DNA of 64,000 bases. Source: CAVQBP01 sp963723205 (lineage in GTDB: Bacteria; Bacteroidota; Ignavibacteria; Ignavibacteriales; Ignavibacteriaceae). Position numbers and translations under genes: made by a program. How positions within the stretch are numbered: the first letter of the stretch is position 1; each line of letters begins with the position of its first letter. This document shows, piece after piece, positions 37,197-47,318 of the stretch. The stretch lies in assembly GCA_963723205.1 (NCBI GenBank), contig CAVRQC010000038.1, forward strand, positions 496,001 through 560,000, in the 5' to 3' direction. The notes beneath the pieces were generated by a model. It worked only from the letters and a program-made list of their open reading frames with translations. It was not told where the DNA came from and did no database searches.

Positions 37197-39552
37197 ATGT
37201 TCAAAAACTATCTAAATATCGCATTCAGGAATTTAAAAAAATATAAAGGTTTTTCTTTTATAAATATTCTGGGATTAGCTGTCGGTATGGCTTGTACCCT
37301 GCTGATACTTCTATGGGTGCAGGATGAAATGAGCTATGACAGATTTTTTCCAAACGCAAACAGACTTTACCGTGATAATCGATTCTGAGAAATATTCAAA
37401 CGGCGAAGAATCTGTTTTTAGCATGAATCCGCCTTCACTTGCAAAAACACTAGTTAATGAATATCCGGAAATTATAGATGCGGCAAGGTTAAGAACAGTT
37501 AAAAATTCTGTTCTGCAGTATAAAGAAAAAAGGTTTACCAAAGATAATTTAATGTTTGTCGATCCTTCTTTTCTGAAAATGTTCTCAATTCATTTTTTGA
37601 AGGGAAATGAGAACGAAGCATTATCTAATTTGTCATCAGTTGTTATTACAAAAGAGACTGCGGAAAAATATTTCGGGAATAATAATCCGGTAGGTAAAAT
37701 TATTAAAATAAACAATCATTTGAATTTCGAGGTTACAGGAGTAATTGAAAATATCCCCTTCGAATTCTCATTTGAAGATTGATTTTTTACTGCCGTTTGA
37801 TGCAATTAAGGACTTCGGCTATACAATCGAAGGATGGGAAAGCTTTGCTCATACAACTTATGTTTTGCTAAATAGAAATGCCGATTTTCAAATAGTTTCA
37901 AAAAAGATATCCAATACAATAATACAAAATCAAAAAGATATTAATATTACAATTGCATTACAAGCGGTTACCGATATCCACCTGTATTCAAGCAATATCT
38001 GGGGCATCGGCGGTACAGGTGATATAACACAGGTTTATCTTTTTTCAATCATTGCATTATTAATCTTATTACTTGCATGCATAAATTTCATAAATCTCTC
38101 AACAGCAAGATCGGGAAGCCGTGCTAAAGAAATCGGTATGAGAAAAGTTGTAGGTGCTTCAAGAAAAGAAATTATTGTTCAGTTCTTCCTTGAATCAATA
38201 ATTTATGCATTTATATCTCTTCATAATTTCAATAATTCTTGTATACGATCTTCTGCCTGCATTTAATTCTCTATCAGGGAAAGAATTAACATTTAAATTT
38301 CAAAATAACATGGAGCTATTATTACTAACACTTGGAATTGCAGTTTTTACAGGCATAATTTCAGGAATTTATCCTGCTTTATTTTTATCTGCGTTTAAGC
38401 CTGTTAAGGTTCTGAAAGGAAAGGTTAATTCGGAGTTCCGGAAATAAAAACTTCCGCAAACCACTTGTTACATTTCAATTTGTATTAACAATAATACTCA
38501 TTATAGGGACTGTCGTTGTAAACCGGCAATTACATTTCATACAGAATAAGAACCTGGGTTTTAATAAGGAACACGTACTATGTATTAACCTGCAGGGTAA
38601 GCTGAACAAAAAAGCGGATCTGATTAAAAATGAACTGAGTAAAGACCGGCAGGTAACCAGCATATCCGGTGTTTCTTACCCCCCTTCCGGAGTATTAAGC
38701 TCAACCGATGTAAATGACTGGGAAGGGAAAAAATCTAATAACCATTTTTTAATTTACAGGTTAACCGCAGATCAGGACTTTGCAAAGACTTTGCAAATCA
38801 GTATGATAAAGGGAAGATTTTTTTCAAAGAAATTCAGTTCCGATACAGCCGGCGGCTGCATTATAAACAAGGCAGCAGTACGTGCAATGGATATGAATTC
38901 CCCCATCGGGAAAAAAGTTTTAAATTTTAAAATAATAGGGGTAATTAACGATTTTAATTTTTCTTCGCTTCATTCGCAAATATCCCCGCTAATAATTTAT
39001 TATGATCCATCTGAGATTAAGGAATTGCTTGTCAGAATTAAACCCGGAGAAATAAGCAATACGATAAAATCACTCGGTAAAACATGGGATAAAATTGCTC
39101 CCGAATATCCTTTTGAATATAGTTTTCTTGACGAACAAATTAATAAATTGTACCAATCCGATCAGAAAATCAGCAAGGTAATAAATACGTTTAGTTTCCT
39201 TGCATTGTTTATAGCATGCCTCGGAATGTTCGGCTTAGCTTCGTTTACGGCAGAACAGCGTACTAAAGAAGTCGGCGTTCGTAAAGTTCTCGGCGCAAAA
39301 GTAACCGGGATAGTTTTGCTATTATCTAAAGAATTTACCAAATATGTTCTGCTTGCAAATTTCTTTGCATGGCCGGTCGCATATTTTGTTTTAAGCAAGT
39401 GGCTGGGAAGCTTTGCCTATCACATTGACATGACATGGTGGATGTTTATCGTCCCCGGATTGATTGCCTTTACGGTTGCCGGTGTTTCTGTCAGTTACCA
39501 GGCAATTAAAGCAGCATTAGTAAACCCCATAAAATCTTTGAGATATGAATAG
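37197..39552 (+). pseudogene. MacB/FtsX-type ABC permease P12, broken by four frameshifts
   Basis: One permease in four frames-worth of pieces, starting 10 bp after P11. Shifts lie near 37370 (after NANRLYR), 37765 (before NSHLKIDFLLPFD), 38222 (in TM3) and 38443 (before the TM5 leader KNFRKPLVTFQF). All four move the frame the same way, as if one base had been added each time. The last piece, from about 38445 to the stop, is long and clean and includes motif 2 RTKEVGVRKVLGAK and tail NPIKSLRYE. Motif 1 is RAKEIGMRKVVGAS. As with P11, the protein between breaks is well preserved. Confidence 0.85.
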
Positions 39553-39569
39553 TAAGATGGAATAGAATA

Positions 39570-41984
39570 ATGTTAAAAAATTATTTGAAAATAGCTGTTC
39601 GGAATTTTCAACGATATAAAACGAACACTTTTATAAATATATTCGGACTTGCTGTCGGTATTTCGGTCTTTTTCCTGATAATTCAGTATGTTGCTTTCGA
39701 GCTGAGTTACGGCAGTTTCAATAAAAATGCTGACAGGATTTACCGCGTAAGGAATGACCGTATTTATTCCGATAAGCATGATAAAAGTGCAGGCTGCCCG
39801 CCTGCTTTGGCACCAACATTAAAAAAGGAATTCCCGGAAGTCATTGAATCCGCAAGATTGAAGGGTACCGATGTAACTTTTATAGATAAAGAAAAAAATG
39901 TTGCCGAAAATGTCGAAAAAGTTTTTTATGCCGAAACTTCATTCCTAAAAATCTTTACATTTCCTTTAATAATAGGTTCAATAGCAGCAGTATTAAATGA
40001 ACCGTACAATGTAATAATTTCGGAATCTTTATCACAAAAATATTTCGGTAATGATAATCCGGTTGATAAAGAAATTACATTGATAAATGAATATGGAAAT
40101 CATAATTATAAAATAACTGGTGTTTTTAAAGATATTCCTCCTAATTCACATATAAAATTCAATATGCTTATTTCATATAAAACAATTATTGCCCAGAATA
40201 AGCAGGCTGAATATTATTGGGGATGGAATGCATTTAATACTTATATCCTATTGGCACGGGGTGTTGATCCGAAAGCTTTAGAAGCAAAGTTCCCGGCAAT
40301 GATTGAGAAATATAAAAACTATGAAAGCAGTTACAAACGACAGTATTTGCTGCAGCCGCTGAAAGATATTCATTTGTATTCCCATTTGCGGTTTGAACCG
40401 GAAGTTAACGGTAGTGCAGAAACAGTAAAATTCTTATCGATAATTGCGTTGTTTGTTCTTATCCTTGCCTGGGTTAACTATATTAACCTCTCAACGAGCC
40501 GTTCATTAATGCGGGCGAAAGAAGTAGCTATCAGGAAAGTGCTGGGATCGAACCGGCTCAGATTAATTAAACAATTTATGACGGAATCGTTTCTCTTAAA
40601 TCTGATTGCATTAATTCTGGCATTTGTTATTAATGAAATAGCACTTCCCTATTTCAACAGCATGACCGGTAAGCCGCTTTCAATATGGTTATTAGAAAAT
40701 AACTGGACACTATTGGGAGTGTTATTTTTGACCGGAGTGTTTTTGTCAGGTATCTATCCTGCATTAGTTATATCTTCGTTCAATCCGCTTACTGCCTTTA
40801 AAACAAGTTCAGGAAGAATATCAAAAGGAATTGATTTACGTAAAACACTCGTGATTTTCCAGTTTGCTATCTCAATAATTCTAATTGCTTCCACTATTAT
40901 TGTCTATGAACAACTATCTTATATGTACAATAAAGATTTGGGAGTAAATATAGACCGGACATTAATTCTTGAATCTCCGAAAGGAAACGGAAGTTCTTAT
41001 TCTTCGGTCACGAATTTTAAAGATGCATTACTGACGATTCCGGGAATTAAAATTGTCTCTGCCTCAGCGTCAGTTCCGGGCAAAGGATATTCGAACGCTT
41101 CCAGCGGGGTAAGAAAATACGGCAGCAGGAAAGAAGACGGTACACAGGGATTTTTTATTGATGTAGATGAAAACTATTTCAAATTATATAATATTCCGTT
41201 GGTGGCAGGCAGGTATTTCAAAAAAACATCAAGATTTAACCACGAGATTATTCTAAATGAGGAAGCAGTGAAAGTATACGGTTTTAAAAATCCGGAAGAT
41301 GCTGTTAATAAAAAATTAGTATTTGACGGATTTGACGGACAAAGCATAAAAATTGCAGGTGTGACTAAAGATTATCACCAGGAATCTCTTAAAAGCAGTA
41401 TCCTCCCCATCGTCTTTAATCCAGTTAATGCAAGCGACTTGAATCTAACAAGATATTTTTCCATTAAAATTGACGGAAAAAATATTAAACACATAATCAC
41501 ACAGGTTAGAAATAAATGGAATGAGATTTTTCCCGACCAACCGTTTGAATATAATTTCCTGGATGATGTATTCAATGCTCAGTATAAATCAGACAGGCAG
41601 TTCGGAGAAGTATTCGGATTATTTACTTTATTAGCAATTATCATAAGTTGTTTAGGTTTATTCGGTTTAGTTTCTTTCACAGCAGAACGTAAAACCAAAG
41701 AGATTGGAATCCGTAAAGTTCTTGGGGCCACGGTACCCCGGATAGTATCAATGCTCTCTCTTGATTTTATAAAATGGGTATTAATAGCAAACATTATTGC
41801 CTGGCCTGCTGCATATTACTTCATGAATAAATGGCTTCAGGGTTTCGCATACAGAGTTGATTTAGATTTATGGATGTTTGCTCTTGCCGGAGGAATTGCA
41901 CTACTGATTGCAATAGGAACCGTATGCTTCCATTCAATAAAAGCTGCAACTGCAAACCCGGTTAAGAGTTTGAGATATGAATAA
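39570..41984 (+). CDS. duplicated MacB/FtsX-type ABC permease P13 (804 aa)
   Basis: Complete fused permease and the first clean gene after the two broken ones, 17 bp from P12. TM2 ends in LAWVNYINLSTSRS, a Trp form shared with P21 and (as GWINFINH) P22, where the majority read ACINFMNL. Motif 1 is RAKEVAIRKVLGSN, with Ala for the usual Gly; motif 2 is KTKEIGIRKVLGAT at about 708; tail NPVKSLRYE. The first periplasmic domain has the SAGCPPALAPTLKKEFPE block, which matches the SCCPPMGLRI block of P21. P13, P21 and P22 therefore form a subgroup. Confidence 0.95.
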   Translation: MLKNYLKIAVRNFQRYKTNTFINIFGLAVGISVFFLIIQYVAFELSYGSFNKNADRIYRVRNDRIYSDKHDKSAGCPPALAPTLKKEFPEVIESARLKGTDVTFIDKEKNVAENVEKVFYAETSFLKIFTFPLIIGSIAAVLNEPYNVIISESLSQKYFGNDNPVDKEITLINEYGNHNYKITGVFKDIPPNSHIKFNMLISYKTIIAQNKQAEYYWGWNAFNTYILLARGVDPKALEAKFPAMIEKYKNYESSYKRQYLLQPLKDIHLYSHLRFEPEVNGSAETVKFLSIIALFVLILAWVNYINLSTSRSLMRAKEVAIRKVLGSNRLRLIKQFMTESFLLNLIALILAFVINEIALPYFNSMTGKPLSIWLLENNWTLLGVLFLTGVFLSGIYPALVISSFNPLTAFKTSSGRISKGIDLRKTLVIFQFAISIILIASTIIVYEQLSYMYNKDLGVNIDRTLILESPKGNGSSYSSVTNFKDALLTIPGIKIVSASASVPGKGYSNASSGVRKYGSRKEDGTQGFFIDVDENYFKLYNIPLVAGRYFKKTSRFNHEIILNEEAVKVYGFKNPEDAVNKKLVFDGFDGQSIKIAGVTKDYHQESLKSSILPIVFNPVNASDLNLTRYFSIKIDGKNIKHIITQVRNKWNEIFPDQPFEYNFLDDVFNAQYKSDRQFGEVFGLFTLLAIIISCLGLFGLVSFTAERKTKEIGIRKVLGATVPRIVSMLSLDFIKWVLIANIIAWPAAYYFMNKWLQGFAYRVDLDLWMFALAGGIALLIAIGTVCFHSIKAATANPVKSLRYE

Positions 41985-41996
41985 TAAGGAAGTTTC

Positions 41997-44402
41997 ATGT
42001 TAAAAAATTATTTAAAGACAGCGTGGCGGAATTTTATCAGAAGCAAAATTTTTTCATTTGTTAATATTTTTGGATTAGCTATAGGCTTTACATGCTTTCT
42101 TTTAATTTCCGCTTATGTTTATTATGAATTGAGCTATGACAGGTATCCTGTTGATTCAAAAGATATTTATAGGGTAAACCTGTCGGTCACAGGTAACAGC
42201 AATACCGAGATTTATACAAATGTTGACGCAGCAGTAGGTGAAGGGATGAAGGATGCATTCCCGGAAGTACGAGCATATACAAGGATTTCCCCTACTACTT
42301 TTTTTATAAAATATAATGATAAGCAATTTAAGGAAACCAAATTAGCTTTTGCAGCCTCTAACTTTCTTCAGATGTTTTCTATTCCTCTTATTGAAGGAGA
42401 TATCAAAAATGCTCTCGTTCAGCCTAACAGTATTGTTATCTCGAAAGAATTTGCAGAGAAATATTTTGGAAATAATAATCCTTTGGGTAAATCATTAATT
42501 ATCGGGCTTCATGATAAGACTTATAAAATAACCGGGGTTTATGATAAAATACCTGATAAATCGCATTTTCATTTCGATGCATTTTTAAGCTTTTCTTCTC
42601 TGCATATTTCAAAAGCTACATGGAGCAACCTTGGATTTTACACTTACCTTCTGTTAAATAAAAATGCTGACCCGAAAAAATTAGAAAATAAATTCCCACA
42701 GCTTGTAAAAAAATATGTAGTTCCGGAAGTTCAGAATGACATGGGCATAAGCTATAAAAATGCGTTAAAAGCAATAAATACATTTCGTTTTTCATTATTT
42801 CCTCTTACCGATATCCATCTTTACTCACATACAAAATATGAACTTGAACCCAATGGTGATATTCAATATGTATATATTTTTTCTATCCTGGCTGTATTCA
42901 TTTTATTGCTTGCATGCATCAATTTTACTAACCTTTCAACTGCCCGTTCCGATAAAAAAGCCAGGGAAATAGGTGTAAGAAAAGTTTTGGGTTCTGAAAA
43001 ATTTCAGCTTATAAAACAGCTCCTTTCCGAATCCGTCCTGCTTAGTTTCTTTTCTTTAATAATAGCGTTACTTTTAATAATTGAACTGCTCCCCTATTTC
43101 AACCAGCTTGCGGGTAAGCATATAAGCTTCAATTATTTTATTAATTATCAGGTTATTCTTTTCATTTTTGCACTTGTAATTCTCGTTGGAATGGCAGCAG
43201 GAATTTACCCGGCTTTATTTTTGTCATCATTTAACCCGATCCAGGTTTTAAAAGGGACAAAAACAAAAGACAGAAAAAATTTATTAAGAAGCTCTTTAAT
43301 AATATTTCAATTTTTTGTATCAATCGGGCTGATTTTTGCAACAATTATTGTTTATAAACAATTTGTTTATATGCAAAACAAAAAACTGGGTTTTAATAAA
43401 GACCAGGTGTTATTTATCTCCGACAGTAAACTGCTTGGCAATAAACAATCAGTATTCAAACATCAGTTACTGCAGGATCCACGTGTGGAATCTGCCAGTA
43501 TTTGCTGGAATGTACCAGGATATCCTTTAATGGACGGGACAGAAATTTATGCAAATAATAATTCATCACGCGGTCCTGAAATCCATTCTAATATTTATCA
43601 TATCGATTATGATTTTATAAATACATTAGGAATATATATTAACCAGGGAAGAAATTTTTCAAAAGATTTTCCAACAGATTCGGCAGGTGTAATTATTAAT
43701 GAAGCAGCAGTCCGGGAATTAGGGTGGAACAAAATAAACCCGATCGGAAAAATCATTGTACGTTCAGGTCAAAAAGAATATAAAGTAATAGGAGTTGCTG
43801 AAGATTTTAATTATATGTCCGCAAAACAGAAAGTTGCTCCATTAATGATGATGCTGGGAAATAATTTCGGAGGACTTTTAATAAAGATTAAAACTTCCGA
43901 TGTGCGCGGGTTTCTGAAGGACTTGAGAATTAAATGGAATGCGTTTTCTCCGGCAGGCCAGTTAAATTTTAGTTTTCTTAATGATAAATTCGCTGCTTTG
44001 TATTTAAGCGAACAAAAGACTCAACAGATATTTTCAACTTTCGCTCTAATAGCCATTATAATAGCTTCTCTCGGACTATTTGGTCTCTCCTCATACGTGA
44101 TTGAACAGAGAACAAAAGAGATTGGGATAAGAAAAGTATTGGGAGCATCCGTCAGCGGAGTCGTTCTAAATTTATCAGCTGATTTTCTGAAATGGGTTTT
44201 AATTGCAAACATAATCGCATGGCCTGCAGCATACTATTTTATGAATAAATGGCTTCAGAATTTTGCATATAAGGTTGATATTAGCTGGTGGATATTCGTT
44301 TTATCCGGCGGAATAGCTTTTATAGTTGCATTATTAACGGTAATCTTTCAGGCTGTTAAAACAGCCACTGCAAACCCTGTAAAATCTTTAAGGTATGAAT
44401 AA
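41997..44402 (+). CDS. duplicated MacB/FtsX-type ABC permease P14 (801 aa)
   Basis: Complete fused permease, 12 bp after P13, with AAGGA before the ATG. After TM1 it reads ELSYDRYPVDSKDIYRV, lacking the NKNADRIYRV of most siblings. TM2 ends LLACINFTNLSTARS; motif 1 KAREIGVRKVLGSE, motif 2 RTKEIGIRKVLGAS at about 705; tail NPVKSLRYE. The short spacing to P13 makes translational coupling likely. A 108-bp gap with no clear signal follows before the small 94-residue gene. Confidence 0.95.
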   Translation: MLKNYLKTAWRNFIRSKIFSFVNIFGLAIGFTCFLLISAYVYYELSYDRYPVDSKDIYRVNLSVTGNSNTEIYTNVDAAVGEGMKDAFPEVRAYTRISPTTFFIKYNDKQFKETKLAFAASNFLQMFSIPLIEGDIKNALVQPNSIVISKEFAEKYFGNNNPLGKSLIIGLHDKTYKITGVYDKIPDKSHFHFDAFLSFSSLHISKATWSNLGFYTYLLLNKNADPKKLENKFPQLVKKYVVPEVQNDMGISYKNALKAINTFRFSLFPLTDIHLYSHTKYELEPNGDIQYVYIFSILAVFILLLACINFTNLSTARSDKKAREIGVRKVLGSEKFQLIKQLLSESVLLSFFSLIIALLLIIELLPYFNQLAGKHISFNYFINYQVILFIFALVILVGMAAGIYPALFLSSFNPIQVLKGTKTKDRKNLLRSSLIIFQFFVSIGLIFATIIVYKQFVYMQNKKLGFNKDQVLFISDSKLLGNKQSVFKHQLLQDPRVESASICWNVPGYPLMDGTEIYANNNSSRGPEIHSNIYHIDYDFINTLGIYINQGRNFSKDFPTDSAGVIINEAAVRELGWNKINPIGKIIVRSGQKEYKVIGVAEDFNYMSAKQKVAPLMMMLGNNFGGLLIKIKTSDVRGFLKDLRIKWNAFSPAGQLNFSFLNDKFAALYLSEQKTQQIFSTFALIAIIIASLGLFGLSSYVIEQRTKEIGIRKVLGASVSGVVLNLSADFLKWVLIANIIAWPAAYYFMNKWLQNFAYKVDISWWIFVLSGGIAFIVALLTVIFQAVKTATANPVKSLRYE

Positions 44403-44510
44403 ACAAAAGGCTTTTTTGTAAATGAACAAAAATTAAAAAAATTATCAATTATTCAGCTGTGTTTTGTTCTTTAAGATAGGTTTCAAAACATTTAATGAAA
44501 GGATTTTAAA

Positions 44511-44795
44511 ATGAAAGAGATAAGCATTCCACTGCCCGACTTCCTTGATAAACAGATAGCCGAAATAGAAGTTTTAATTAATGGTAAGAAAAGGCGTTTT
44601 AATTTTAAGGTTGAATCCTTCAGGTGGGAACCTGATAATGAAGTCTGGGTAGTTGAAGATAGAATTAAAATGCTTCAGCAAAGAATTGAAAGCTATAATA
44701 AAGACTGGGAATTAATCCAGATTTTCAGACCCAAAGATGATTCTAAATTTGTCCAGGTTTTATTCAGACAAAAACAGGCTTTTGATTCTGTTTAA
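44511..44795 (+). CDS. hypothetical protein, 94 aa
   Basis: I do not recognise this protein. It is soluble by eye, with no signal peptide or TM helix. The sequence suggests an N-terminal strand-rich part (ISIPLPDFLDKQIAEIEVLI, then basic GKKRRFNFKV), a Trp-rich middle (FRWEPDNEVWVVEDRI) and a helix with MLQQRIESYNKDWELIQIF. AAAGGA stands at the correct distance before the ATG. It lies on the same strand between P14 (108 bp) and P15 (22 bp), so it is almost certainly cotranscribed with the permeases. It is the only non-permease gene in the P9-P19 stretch after the DUF4350-like gene. A regulator or adaptor of the permeases is possible but unsupported. Confidence 0.75.
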   Translation: MKEISIPLPDFLDKQIAEIEVLINGKKRRFNFKVESFRWEPDNEVWVVEDRIKMLQQRIESYNKDWELIQIFRPKDDSKFVQVLFRQKQAFDSV

Positions 44796-44817
44796 AATAT
44801 AATAATGAAAGGTCACT

Positions 44818-47232
44818 ATGTTTAAGAATTATATAAAAGTTGCATTCAGAAATCTCAGAAAAAATAAAGGCTATTCTTTTATAAACATTATAGGACTTGC
44901 AGTTGGTATTGCCAGCTGTATTGCAATTCTCCTTTATGTAAGAAACGAGTTGAGCTATGACAAATTCAATAAGAATGCTGACCAGATTTACCGGATCCAT
45001 TTAGAAGCCAGAATAAATAATCATGAATTAAATTCAGCGACCAGCCCTTCTCCGTTAGGACTGACGCTAAAACATGATTTCCCGGAAGTATCAGCATATA
45101 CCCGGATACGTAATTTCGGTTTTCCCGTCCTAAGATATAAAGATAAAGCATTCAGTGAAGAAAAATTTTACTGTGCTGATTCAACTTTTTTTAAAGTGTT
45201 TACGGTAAAATTTTTGGAAGGAAATCCGCAGAAAGCTCTTACCCAGCCGAATTCTGTTGTTATAACCGAAGCTATGGCAGAAAAATTTTTCGGCAGTGAA
45301 GAACCGATGGGTAAGATATTAAATGCAGATCATAAGAGGGATTGGGTAGTTACAGGTGTGGTCAAGAGTTTTCCGAAAAGTTCTCATTTTCATTTTGACT
45401 TCCTTGGTTCTATATCAACTTATACTGACAGCAGGAATCCCTTCTGGTTAAGTAATAATTATTACACTTATATTGTATTGCGAAAAGGAACAAATATAAA
45501 CGAATTCCAGAGTAAATTACAAAATGATGTTTTACAGTATATCGGCCCTCAACTGATAAAAACAGCAGGCATTTCACTGGAACAGCTTAAGAAAAATCAT
45601 GACAGCTACAACTTTTTTTTGCAGCCGTTAACTTCGATACACCTGCATTCTCACCTGGATTATGAAATTGAAGCAAACAGCAATATAAATTATGTCTACA
45701 TTTTTTCTGCAATAGCCATTGCAATACTGCTTATTGCATGTATCAACTTTGTAAACCTGGCAACCGCGAGGTCTGAAAAGAGAGCAAAGGAAGTGGGAAT
45801 AAGAAAAACACTCGGCTCAAACAAAGCTCAGCTCGTAAGACAATTTATTGCTGAAGCTGTAATCATGAGTATGCTTGCCGTTTTTCTTGCAATAATTATT
45901 GTTGAAGTATTTCTGCCATTCTTTAATAATGTTTCAGGTAAAGATTTGAACTTAGGAATTTTTGAGAATTTTTATAATTTATTAATTTTAATCTTTTTTG
46001 CAGGGGTAATAGGAATTTTCGCAGGCAGTTATCCTGCATTTTATTTATCATCATTCCAGCCGGTAAAAGTATTAAAAAGCGAATCTAATAGTAACAGGAA
46101 ATCAGGATTAAGAAATGGTCTTGTTATCTTTCAATTTGCGGTAACGATAATTCTTTTTATTGGTACATTCATTATTTATAATCAGCTCGGATACATGCAG
46201 ACAAAAAACCTCGGCTTTAACAAGGAGCAGGTTATAGTTATTAATAAAACAGATGATTTAGGAAATCAGCTGCAGTCTTATAAAGAAGAACTTAAGAACA
46301 ATCCCGCAATAAGCAGTGTTACTAATTCAAATGCTATTCCCGGGGATCAGGCAGGTGATAGTGCTTATAGATTAGAAGGCACATCAAATGATCAGATTCA
46401 CGATATAAAACAGATGTGGAGTGATTATAGTTTTGTTAAAACTTATGACATTAAAATAACAGCAGGGAGATTCTTTTCAAGAGAACATCCTTCGGATTCG
46501 TCAGCGGTTGTAATTAATGAAGCAGTGGTAAAATTATTCAATCTGAAAAATCCTGTCGGGAAATATTTGGTTGCTCCAACTCCCGACGGTGATAGAAGGT
46601 TCAAAATAATTGGTGTAACTAAAAACTTTAATTATGAATCATTACATCAGGCAATCAGACCACTACTCATACATCTTTTTGACAATCATGATTGGGGTAG
46701 ATTTATCTCAGTCAGAATAAAACCGGAAAACTACCAGGAAACTATTGCATATTTACAAAACACATGGAAAAAATATGCAGGCAACCAGGCTTTTGATTTT
46801 AATTTTTTGGACAGGAATTTAGCTCATTTATATATTGCAGAGCAGAGGACCAGTAAAATAGCCACAACATTTGCAGTACTGGCTATTTTTATCGCTTGTC
46901 TTGGTTTGCTCGGGTTAGCAGCATTCATCACCGAACAGCGTACCAAAGAAATCGGGATCAGGAAAGTATTAGGAGCTTCTATACCTTCTTTACTTTTTAT
47001 GCTGTCTAAAGAATTTTTAAAATGGGTGCTCATAGCTAATATTATAGCCTGGCCTGTTGCCTATTACGTTATGAATAACTGGCTAAAAGATTTTGCTTAC
47101 AGAATAAATATTAACTTATGGATTTTTCTATTATCCGGCCTGATTGCTTTATTAATTGCACTGTTAACGGTTAGTTCACACGCGGTTAAAGCAGCAATTG
47201 CCGATCCTATAAAATCATTAAGGTATGAATAA
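44818..47232 (+). CDS. duplicated MacB/FtsX-type ABC permease P15 (804 aa)
   Basis: Complete fused permease; AAAGG before the ATG, 22 bp after the small gene. It resembles P5 and P8 in the first periplasmic domain, with YNFFLQPLTSIHLHSHLDYE and the insert around GISLEQLKKNHD. Motif 1 RAKEVGIRKTLGSN, motif 2 RTKEIGIRKVLGAS at about 708; the tail is DPIKSLRYE, the only one here with Asp for Asn. The likeness to P5 and P8 shows that sibling types are split across the two arms of the locus. Confidence 0.95.
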   Translation: MFKNYIKVAFRNLRKNKGYSFINIIGLAVGIASCIAILLYVRNELSYDKFNKNADQIYRIHLEARINNHELNSATSPSPLGLTLKHDFPEVSAYTRIRNFGFPVLRYKDKAFSEEKFYCADSTFFKVFTVKFLEGNPQKALTQPNSVVITEAMAEKFFGSEEPMGKILNADHKRDWVVTGVVKSFPKSSHFHFDFLGSISTYTDSRNPFWLSNNYYTYIVLRKGTNINEFQSKLQNDVLQYIGPQLIKTAGISLEQLKKNHDSYNFFLQPLTSIHLHSHLDYEIEANSNINYVYIFSAIAIAILLIACINFVNLATARSEKRAKEVGIRKTLGSNKAQLVRQFIAEAVIMSMLAVFLAIIIVEVFLPFFNNVSGKDLNLGIFENFYNLLILIFFAGVIGIFAGSYPAFYLSSFQPVKVLKSESNSNRKSGLRNGLVIFQFAVTIILFIGTFIIYNQLGYMQTKNLGFNKEQVIVINKTDDLGNQLQSYKEELKNNPAISSVTNSNAIPGDQAGDSAYRLEGTSNDQIHDIKQMWSDYSFVKTYDIKITAGRFFSREHPSDSSAVVINEAVVKLFNLKNPVGKYLVAPTPDGDRRFKIIGVTKNFNYESLHQAIRPLLIHLFDNHDWGRFISVRIKPENYQETIAYLQNTWKKYAGNQAFDFNFLDRNLAHLYIAEQRTSKIATTFAVLAIFIACLGLLGLAAFITEQRTKEIGIRKVLGASIPSLLFMLSKEFLKWVLIANIIAWPVAYYVMNNWLKDFAYRININLWIFLLSGLIALLIALLTVSSHAVKAAIADPIKSLRYE

Positions 47233-47318
47233 AAACAGAAAGGCATTAAGCATAAGCAGAACAGCAAAGCAATATCATTAAAATAATTGCGTGTCCAAAA
47301 AATTTAAGGAGAGAAAGC

